Of a stretch of DNA of 8,707 nucleotides, positions 1 to 4,954 are shown in pieces (position 1 is the first letter of the stretch; every line of letters starts with the position of its first letter). The stretch spans positions 1 through 8,707 of the forward strand of contig CAZCDM010000104.1 in assembly GCA_964497475.1 (NCBI GenBank), given 5' to 3'. The translations under genes were made by a program, and so were the position numbers. Below the pieces are notes generated by a model. The model was given only the letters and a program-made list of their open reading frames with translations, had not been told where the DNA came from and ran no database searches. Source of the DNA: CAZCDM01 sp964497475 (GTDB taxonomy: Bacteria; Planctomycetota; Phycisphaerae; SM23-33).

Positions 1-6
1 GGCCCT

Positions 7-339
7 CTACGACCTGCTCCATTGATTGGGTGTCCCAATGTTGAAGTCAGGAAAGCCCTTGTCCCGAGCCCGGGCGACCATGTGCTCGAAGTCGTCGGTG
101 GGGTGGTTCTCGGTTTCGTTGGAGTTGATGGCCACCATCGCCATGCCGCGCTCGGCGTAGTCTTCGTACAGCGCGTTCATGCGATCTTCCGAGCCGACGA
201 CGTAGGGGCAGTGATTGCAGCTGAAGACCACCAGCAGCAGCGGCTTGTCGGCGAAGTCGGCCAGGGCCCAGTCCTTGCCATCCACGCCCGGCAGGGTGAA
301 GTCCGGGGCTTTGTCGCCGATGGATAATGTAAAGGACAT
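7..339 (-). CDS. Thioredoxin-like (AhpC/TSA-type) protein, truncated at its C-terminus
   Basis: The 110-residue product opens with MSFTLSIGDKAPDFTLPGVDG, the usual start of peroxiredoxin/thioredoxin-fold proteins. A CNHC redox motif (Cys41, Cys44) follows a hydrophobic strand, within the stretch VVFSCNHCPYV. This matches a family of cytosolic thioredoxin-like proteins that I know at roughly 180-200 residues, with presumed thiol-disulfide or peroxide-related activity. I chose the ATG at 339 because AAGGAGG lies 6 bases before it. An in-frame ATG at 402 would put a consensus TATAAT inside the gene. The family sequence runs to about Lys94-Gly-Phe, where a segment leading to a Pro-Tyr-Leu region and a cis-Pro is expected. 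Instead about ten unrelated residues precede a TAG stop. No other frame in bases 1-60 restores the family sequence. The gene is therefore broken, or the window edge is misassembled. It is divergent from the phosphoesterase gene. Confidence 0.75.
   Translation of the reverse strand: MSFTLSIGDKAPDFTLPGVDGKDWALADFADKPLLLVVFSCNHCPYVVGSEDRMNALYEDYAERGMAMVAINSNETENHPTDDFEHMVARARDKGFPDFNIGTPNQWSRS
25..39. repeat. Short perfect inverted repeat at the break in the thioredoxin-like gene
   Basis: ATTGGG and CCCAAT form 6-base arms around TGT. A second weaker pair, CATTG and CAATG, overlaps it. It sits where the thioredoxin-like gene stops resembling its family. It could be a rearrangement breakpoint, a fold-back assembly artefact or chance. 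Confidence 0.5.
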
Positions 340-344
340 GTTAA

Positions 345-352
345 ACCTCCTT
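345..352 (-). promoter_or_regulatory. Strong ribosome binding site of the thioredoxin-like gene
   Basis: Read on the minus strand this is AAGGAGGT. The AAGGAGG core ends 6 bases before the ATG at 339. It is the best Shine-Dalgarno match in the window and fixes the start of the gene. Confidence 0.85.
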
Positions 353-382
353 ATTGCGGGTCGATTGGTTGCTGTGCAGTGT

Positions 383-388
383 ATTATA
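383..388 (-). promoter_or_regulatory. Candidate -10 box (TATAAT) for the thioredoxin-like gene
   Basis: The minus strand reads exactly TATAAT here, in the short divergent spacer. It lies about 44 bases upstream of the chosen start and would leave a short leader containing the ribosome binding site. I could not find a convincing -35 box at 16-18 bases; the nearest partial match, TTCAGG, is 19 bases away. The call rests on the -10 and its position. Confidence 0.45.
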
Positions 389-428
389 GCGTCAGGATTC
401 ATCGACCCCTGAAGAAAGCGAGTAGCTC

Positions 429-1478
429 ATGAATCGTCGGATAATCGTGATGGCTGTGGTGATCCTGGCCGGGCTTGGCGTGTGGCTGGGTGTCGAGAGG
501 GGCGGCGGGGAGTCGGCCTCGTCGGCCCGGGCGGCGGCAACGCAGCCGGACGTGCATTTCTATTTCGTCCAGGTGACCGACACGCATTTCGGCTCGGGCA
601 AAAAATACCGCCACATCGAACGCAACCAGGCCGTCCGCCAGGCCGTCAACAACCTGCCCCTGCCGGTCAGCTGCGTGGTCGTCACGGGCGATGTGTTCAG
701 CGATAAGATCTACAAAGACGAAATCCGCGCCCGCGCCAAATCGCATTTTGACGGCTATGAAAAGCCGGTGCATTTCCTGCCGGGCAATCACGACCTCCGG
801 CCGGGGAAGTATCTCGAAACCAACACCAAGACCTGGCAGGACACCTTCGGCCCGCTGTCGCACACGGCCGACTACCACGGCGTGCGGTTCGTCTTCGTCT
901 ACACCGAGCCGCTGGCCAAGGGCTTCGCCCAGCCCGGCTACGATGCGCTGGCCTGGCTGGAGGCAACCCTCGACGAGGCCGGCGACATGCCCGTGCTCGT
1001 CTTCCACCACACGCCCAGCGTCGATGACTTCTACAACAACGAGATGCACCCCGGCTGGGCGGAGGAAATCCGCACGAAGTGGGTCGCCCTGCTGAACCGC
1101 CACAACGTCAAGGGCGTCATCGCGGGACACTTCCATCGCGACGAAGTCCACTGGCTCGGCGACGTGCCGCTGTATGTCTCCACGCCCGTGGCCGGGTTCT
1201 GGGGGCGGCAGGCGTGCTACCGCATCTACGAATACCGCAACGGCAAGGTCGGCTACCGCACGCAATACATCGAGCTGTCCGACGAGCCGGCCCGCAAGGA
1301 ATCGGCCGAGAAGCAATCGCCCTACTTGCCCACGCAGAACCGCGCGAAGATCTCGCCCAGCACATCGTCAGCCAGCACCTCGCCGCTGATGGCCCCCAGG
1401 TGCGCCAGGCCCTCGCGCAGTTCGAAGGCGAGCAACTCGGCCCCGTCGGCCAAACCCGCCAGCCCGCCCAGCAGCTGA
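429..1478 (+). CDS. Membrane-anchored or secreted calcineurin-like metallophosphoesterase
   Basis: All metal-binding motifs of the calcineurin-like phosphoesterase family are present in order: DTH (51-53), GD (87-88), GNHD (119-122), a His pair in VFHHTP (193-194) and GHFH (233-236). These hold a two-metal centre that hydrolyses phosphoesters; the arrangement resembles the Icc/CpdA cyclic-nucleotide phosphodiesterase group, but the substrate cannot be read here. Residues 4-22 form a hydrophobic helix after MNRR. It is a signal anchor or an uncleaved signal peptide without a lipobox, so the enzyme probably acts outside the cytoplasmic membrane. The ATG has only a weak purine-rich site before it. 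The recognisable domain ends near residue 290. From residue 298 on, the frame runs antisense through the 3' end of mnmE as a Ser/Ala/Pro-rich tail of about 51 residues that looks like overprinting, not a domain. Confidence 0.85.
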   Translation: MNRRIIVMAVVILAGLGVWLGVERGGGESASSARAAATQPDVHFYFVQVTDTHFGSGKKYRHIERNQAVRQAVNNLPLPVSCVVVTGDVFSDKIYKDEIRARAKSHFDGYEKPVHFLPGNHDLRPGKYLETNTKTWQDTFGPLSHTADYHGVRFVFVYTEPLAKGFAQPGYDALAWLEATLDEAGDMPVLVFHHTPSVDDFYNNEMHPGWAEEIRTKWVALLNRHNVKGVIAGHFHRDEVHWLGDVPLYVSTPVAGFWGRQACYRIYEYRNGKVGYRTQYIELSDEPARKESAEKQSPYLPTQNRAKISPSTSSASTSPLMAPRCARPSRSSKASNSAPSAKPASPPSS

Positions 1479-2701
1479 ACCGCCGCCGCGATGGATCGGC
1501 CCGCATCGGTCAGGGCCTGCCTCTGCCGGCTGTGCAGGCCCACCGCCTCGCCGCCACGCTGCATCGTCAGGCCCAGCAGCTCGGTAAGCTTCTCGCCCAG
1601 GACGTCGATGTTCTGGCCCGTCTGGGCTGATATGCGAAGCGGCCCGCCCTCGTCGGCGGGCTCGTGCAGGTCGGCCTTGTTGGCCAGTTCCAGCACGGCT
1701 GCGGCGGGGTTGGACTCCACCGCCCGGGCCAGCAGCGCCTGGTCCTCGGCTGAGAGGCCCGGCTCGTCGGTCACCAGCAGGATCGCGTCAGCCCGGGCCA
1801 GGGCAGCCCGTGCCGCCGAACCGGCCAGGTCGGCCAGGTCGTTGGGCGTATCGCTGCCGAGCCCGGCGATGTCCAGCAGGTCGATCTCCGCGCCGCCGGG
1901 CAGGGTGCACTGGCCGCGGATGACGTCGCGCGTAGTGTGCGCCCGGGCCGAGGTGATCGCCCGCTCGCAGCCGCACAGGCGGTTCAGCAGCGAACTCTTG
2001 CCCACGTTGGGTCGGCCGAGCAGGACCACCTGCGGCATGGTCGGCGCGTCGGGCAGGTCGACCGCGCCGGCGAGGGTGGCATCCAGTGCGCCCGCCGCCT
2101 GGTCGAGCCGCTCGATCAGCTCGGGCGGGCTGGCCGGGTGGATCTCTTCGCTGGCCAGGTCGATCGACGCTTCGGCCAGGGCCAGTGCTTCGGTGAGTTT
2201 CGTGCGGATGGTATCGCACCGGCGGCGCAGCAGGCCCCCCGCCGCAGCCGTCGCGGCGCGTTGGGTGGTCGCGTCGGCAGCGGCGATGACATCGGCGACG
2301 GCCGAGGCTGCCGAAAGATCGACCCGCCCGCTGCAAAAGGCCCGCCAGGTGAACTCGCCCGCCCCGGCCAACTCGGCTCCCCCGGCCAGCAGCGCATCGA
2401 GCAGCGCAGCCAGCATCGGCTCGCAGCCAGGCAGGTGGAACTCGACCAGGTCGTCGCGCGTGTAGCTGCGAGGCCGGCGGAAAAGGTACGCCCGCGCCGG
2501 CAGCGTCGGCCCGGCCGGGCTTGGGGCGATGAGCCCGTCGTGATGCGTAAAGCCCCCGCACTCGCCCAGGGGGGCACCCTGCGAGGTGAAGACGCGTTCG
2601 GCCAGGGCGATGGCAGCCGGGCCGGACACCCGGACAATGCCCCGCCGCGCCGGCCCGGCTGCAGAGGAGATCGCCGCGATGGTCACATCGGGATCGTGCA
2701 T
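1322..2701 (-). CDS. mnmE: tRNA uridine-5-carboxymethylaminomethyl modification GTPase MnmE (TrmE), divergent form
   Basis: With MnmG, MnmE makes the 5-(carboxymethyl)aminomethyl group on the wobble uridine of certain tRNAs. The 459-residue product has the three expected parts: an N-terminal formyl-tetrahydrofolate-binding domain (1-120, with SYTRDDLVEF at 79-88), a helical domain, and an inserted G domain. G-domain motifs are GRPNVGKSS (229-237), TTRD (256-259), DIAG (277-280), NKAD (341-344) and SAQ (358-360). The protein ends in FCVGK, the family's C-terminal Cys motif. Several positions differ from the norm: DIAG for DTAG, AHTTRD for AGTTRD, LPGC for the usual His-Gly-Gly end of the N-terminal motif, and Leu289/Ala290 where the catalytic Glu (E. 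coli Glu282) is expected. The ATG at 2701 places the usual TIAAI stretch at residue 7, but I see no Shine-Dalgarno site. mnmG is not in the window. Confidence 0.93.
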   Translation of the reverse strand: MHDPDVTIAAISSAAGPARRGIVRVSGPAAIALAERVFTSQGAPLGECGGFTHHDGLIAPSPAGPTLPARAYLFRRPRSYTRDDLVEFHLPGCEPMLAALLDALLAGGAELAGAGEFTWRAFCSGRVDLSAASAVADVIAAADATTQRAATAAAGGLLRRRCDTIRTKLTEALALAEASIDLASEEIHPASPPELIERLDQAAGALDATLAGAVDLPDAPTMPQVVLLGRPNVGKSSLLNRLCGCERAITSARAHTTRDVIRGQCTLPGGAEIDLLDIAGLGSDTPNDLADLAGSAARAALARADAILLVTDEPGLSAEDQALLARAVESNPAAAVLELANKADLHEPADEGGPLRISAQTGQNIDVLGEKLTELLGLTMQRGGEAVGLHSRQRQALTDAGRSIAAAVQLLGGLAGLADGAELLAFELREGLAHLGAISGEVLADDVLGEIFARFCVGK

Positions 2702-2831
2702 GGGTGTATGGTATCAGCCTGGCCGGCGGGGGGGAATGTAAGGATGGCGTAAAATAATCCTGCGGGCTTGTATTTGCCGGCGGGGGTCGCCATAATGTCT
2801 CGTTCTTGTATTCTTCGAGGATCAACTTGGT

Positions 2832-2870
2832 GGCGGAGCAGTCGGCAGGCTCGCAGGCCTGCTTCCCGCC
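2832..2870 (+). other. Possible leader hairpin before the zinc-ribbon gene
   Basis: GGCGGAGCAG (2832-2841) can pair with CTGCT (2859-2863) and CCGCC (2866-2870), giving ten pairs with a two-base bulge and a 17-base loop. Two alternative pairings overlap it: the perfect palindrome GCAGGCCTGC (2853-2862) and CAGTCG (2839-2844) with CGACTG (2875-2880). It ends about 20 bases before the ribosome binding site. It matches no riboswitch class that I recognise, and GC-rich DNA makes such pairings easy by chance. Elsewhere in the 2702-2902 spacer I found no promoter with both boxes on either strand. Confidence 0.25.
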
Positions 2871-2890
2871 GGTGCGACTGATAACAGGAT

Positions 2891-2895
2891 AAGGA
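2891..2895 (+). promoter_or_regulatory. Ribosome binding site that decides the zinc-ribbon protein start
   Basis: AAGGA lies 7 bases before the ATG at 2903. An in-frame GTG at 2897 would sit only one base after it, too close to be used. The ATG is therefore preferred. Confidence 0.7.
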
Positions 2896-2902
2896 TGTGC
2901 CT

Positions 2903-3640
2903 ATGGGACCGACGATTGAAGCATTGATGGCGTTACAGGCGATCGAGCAGGATCTCTCCGCCCTGCGTCGCCGCAAGCGTGCCCGCCAGCGGGCCGTCGT
3001 CACGCAGCAGGCCCGGATCGACCAGCACACTCAGGAGCGCGACGGACTGGCCGAGCAGCAACTCGAAAAACGCAAAGCCTCCGATGCCTGCGAACTGCAG
3101 ATCAAGACCGAGGAGGAGAAGATCAACCACCTCCGCTCGGCCCTCAACGCAGCCAAGACCAACAAAGAATATGCCGCCGTCCTGACGGACATCAACTCGC
3201 ACCGGGCCGACAATGCCAAGATCGAAGAGCAGGGCCTTACGCTCCTCGGCGAGATCGACGCCCTCCGCCAGCAGATCGAAACGCTGGACGAAACCATCGC
3301 CGCCGAAACAACCCGCATGGAGGAAATCCAGGCCTCCATCGCCGACGAAGTCGCCAAGCTTGACGCCATGATCGCCGATCTCCAGGCCCAGCGCGACGAA
3401 GCGGCCGGCAAGGTCCCCGCCGAGGCGCTGGCTCTGTTCGACCGCATGGCCGAGCAGTACGACGGCGAGGCCATGGCCAAGGTCGAGGTCTCCGGCAAGA
3501 AGCCCCCCTTCACCTACACCTGCGGCGGATGCTTCATGAGCCTCAACGCCGAACACGCCAACGCCCTGCGAAGCAAAGACGAAGTCCGCCAGTGCGACAA
3601 CTGCATGCGGATTCTCTATATGGACAAGCAGGATATGTAA
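2903..3640 (+). CDS. Coiled-coil protein with C-terminal C4 zinc ribbon (COG1579 type)
   Basis: The product has 245 residues. Residues 1-180 are almost all long charged heptad-like helix, predicting an extended coiled-coil hairpin. The family signature around HLRSALNAAKTNKEYAAV lies near its middle. The C-terminus carries CGGC (207-210) and CDNC (231-234), a four-Cys zinc ribbon. This is the COG1579 family, widespread and poorly understood; a nucleic-acid-related role has been proposed from its fold and neighbours. The protein is cytosolic, with no signal peptide or membrane helix. In Mycobacterium tuberculosis the counterpart Rv2229c lies next to the RNase H protein Rv2228c, and the same pairing occurs here. 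The gene is first in the rightward cluster; a 164-base spacer with a duplicated sequence separates it from the RNase H gene. Family assignment is firm; its function is unknown. Confidence 0.9.
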   Translation: MGPTIEALMALQAIEQDLSALRRRKRARQRAVVTQQARIDQHTQERDGLAEQQLEKRKASDACELQIKTEEEKINHLRSALNAAKTNKEYAAVLTDINSHRADNAKIEEQGLTLLGEIDALRQQIETLDETIAAETTRMEEIQASIADEVAKLDAMIADLQAQRDEAAGKVPAEALALFDRMAEQYDGEAMAKVEVSGKKPPFTYTCGGCFMSLNAEHANALRSKDEVRQCDNCMRILYMDKQDM

Positions 3641-3682
3641 CGGCCAGGCCCCCGGCCGAGCAGGCAAGGCCAGGACATTGCG

Positions 3683-3804
3683 GGCATCCGGTTATTCGCA
3701 CTGGCCGAAGCCGCCGGAGTGATCCAGAACCGGGAGACGTTTTGGCATCCGCTTATTCGCGCTGGCCAGAGCCGCCGGAGTGATCCAGAACCGGGAGACG
3801 TTTC
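3683..3804 (+). repeat. Tandem duplication of a 61-base sequence before the RNase H gene
   Basis: Copy one is 3683-3743 and copy two is 3744-3804, directly abutting. They match at 56 of 61 positions; mismatches fall at unit positions 9, 18, 25, 26 and 61. The last 30 or so bases, GCCGCCGGAGTGATCCAGAA followed by CCGGGAGACGTTT, are identical in both. Copy two ends exactly at the base before the RNase H start codon, so its GGGAG (3793-3797) is that gene's ribosome binding site. Copy one carries the same GGGAG with no start codon behind it. The unit length is not a multiple of three. The RNase H frame has a TGA at 3781-3783, so the repeat is not an N-terminal extension of that gene. Confidence 0.92.
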
Positions 3805-4221
3805 ATGCATGTGATCATCCACGTTGACGGGGGCAGCCGGGGCAATCCAGGCCCGGCCGGGGCGGGCATTGTCATCACCGCCGCCGATGACGGCACGAGC
3901 CTGCACGAGGCGGGCGTGTTCCTCGGCAAGGCGACCAATAACGTCGCCGAGTACTCCGGGCTCATCGAAGGCCTCCGCCGCGCCCAGAAACTCGGTGCTA
4001 CCCACGTCGAGGTCCGCAGCGACTCGGAGCTGATGGTCCGGCAGATGATCGGGCAGTACCGCGTGAAGAACCAGGGCCTCAAGCCGCTCTTCGAGCAGGC
4101 CCATGCGCTGGCGGCGCAGTTCGAATCCTTTGCGATCGAGCACGTCCGGCGCGAGAACAACACCGCCGCCGATGACCTGGCCAACCAGGCCATGAACGTC
4201 AAGCGGACCATCGAGCAGTGA
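3805..4221 (+). CDS. Ribonuclease HI family protein
   Basis: This 138-residue protein is a complete single RNase H fold. It starts with the first catalytic strand, HVIIHVDGGSRGNPGPAGAG (Asp8). NNVAEYSGLIEGL supplies Glu49, VRSDSELMVRQM supplies Asp73, and the C-terminal ENNTAADDLANQA supplies Asp123. All four metal-binding acidic residues are present, so it should cut the RNA strand of RNA-DNA hybrids in the cytoplasm. It is of the short bacterial RNase HI-like type without an N-terminal hybrid-binding domain. It also lacks the CobC-like phosphatase domain fused to the mycobacterial relative Rv2228c. The start is the ATG right after the second 61-base repeat, with GGGAG 7 bases upstream. The next gene begins 10 bases after its stop, so the two are probably cotranscribed. 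I withhold rnhA because a second, canonical RNase HI may exist elsewhere in the genome. Confidence 0.92.
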   Translation: MHVIIHVDGGSRGNPGPAGAGIVITAADDGTSLHEAGVFLGKATNNVAEYSGLIEGLRRAQKLGATHVEVRSDSELMVRQMIGQYRVKNQGLKPLFEQAHALAAQFESFAIEHVRRENNTAADDLANQAMNVKRTIEQ

Positions 4222-4231
4222 GCTTGCCGTC

Positions 4232-4882
4232 ATGAGCCAATCTCCTCCGCCAACCGACATGCTTTCCGATCCGATTCGCCCGGGCCTTTGGTGGTACGCC
4301 GCCGCGGCGGTCATCCTGGTCGCCAGCGTGGCCGTCGGCTGGTCGCTGATGAGTTCGGCAAACCTTCAGGACGTGACCGGCCGGGTGGAAGACTGGCCCC
4401 ACATCGACGTGCCGGGGCGGCATATCGCCCCGGCCGGGGGTACCGGGCGCGTAGGGTTCGTTGCCATCGAAGCGGCGCCCGCCTCGCAAAAACCATCGAC
4501 GCCGCAATGCGAACCAAGCGAGCTGGTCATTGTCGTCCAGGACGAAGCCGGCCGGCCGATGCAAGTCATGCCGACCACCGGCAAGCCTCACGACACACCA
4601 CAAGGCCGACAGATATCGCTGGGCTACGTGCAGGTGGATACGCCCCAGCGGCTGGAGATCAGCGTCGCCCCGCCGCAGGGCAAGAGCTTTTCGGGCACGT
4701 TCGTCATCAGCCCGGTCATCAACGAAGAAGAGCTGATTCGCGTGAGCATGACGATCGTCTTTGGCATGGGCATCGCCGGCGGGGGAATTCTCCTGGCGAC
4801 GACCATCGCCGTGGTCGTCCTCGTCAAACGAAGCAAAGCAATTCGCCGACAACGCCAGGCGATGGGTACCGGTTCGCTCTAG
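4232..4882 (+). CDS. Unrecognised membrane protein with two transmembrane helices
   Basis: I do not recognise this 216-residue protein. After a short Pro/Ser-rich N-terminus, residues 19-41 form a hydrophobic helix (WWYAAAAVILVASVAVGW). Residues 42-170 are polar and look beta-rich, with strands such as ELVIVVQD and QRLEISVAP. Residues 172-198 form a Gly-rich second helix (GMGIAGGGILLATTIAVVVL), followed by a basic tail, KRSKAIRRQRQ. By the positive-inside rule the tail is cytoplasmic and the middle domain faces the periplasm. The only Cys is in the middle domain. No catalytic motif stands out. The start at 4232 has a weak ribosome binding site but lies 10 bases after the RNase H stop, so translational coupling is plausible; an in-frame ATG at 4259 is an alternative. 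dnaG follows 72 bases later. Base composition and codon use resemble the neighbours. Confidence 0.75.
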   Translation: MSQSPPPTDMLSDPIRPGLWWYAAAAVILVASVAVGWSLMSSANLQDVTGRVEDWPHIDVPGRHIAPAGGTGRVGFVAIEAAPASQKPSTPQCEPSELVIVVQDEAGRPMQVMPTTGKPHDTPQGRQISLGYVQVDTPQRLEISVAPPQGKSFSGTFVISPVINEEELIRVSMTIVFGMGIAGGGILLATTIAVVVLVKRSKAIRRQRQAMGTGSL

Positions 4883-4954
4883 CCTCGCCGGCGGAGCGTT
4901 TTTTTCCGCGGCCGGATCGGGTAGGATCAGGCGGTCCCGCTATTCCAGTGAGCC

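Noticed and set aside
399..1316. Long open frame antisense to the phosphoesterase gene
   Set aside because: The plus-strand frame carries all five phosphoesterase motifs. The antisense frame has repetitive Val/Ala/Asp/Arg composition typical of a shadow in GC-rich DNA.
3683..3804. Repeat considered as a CRISPR fragment
   Set aside because: There are only two directly adjoining copies without spacers, and the unit is longer than a CRISPR repeat.
4886..4905. CGCCGGCG followed by a T7 run as an intrinsic terminator before dnaG
   Set aside because: The palindrome leaves no room for a loop and is separated from the T run by GAGCG-like sequence, so no normal terminator stem forms.
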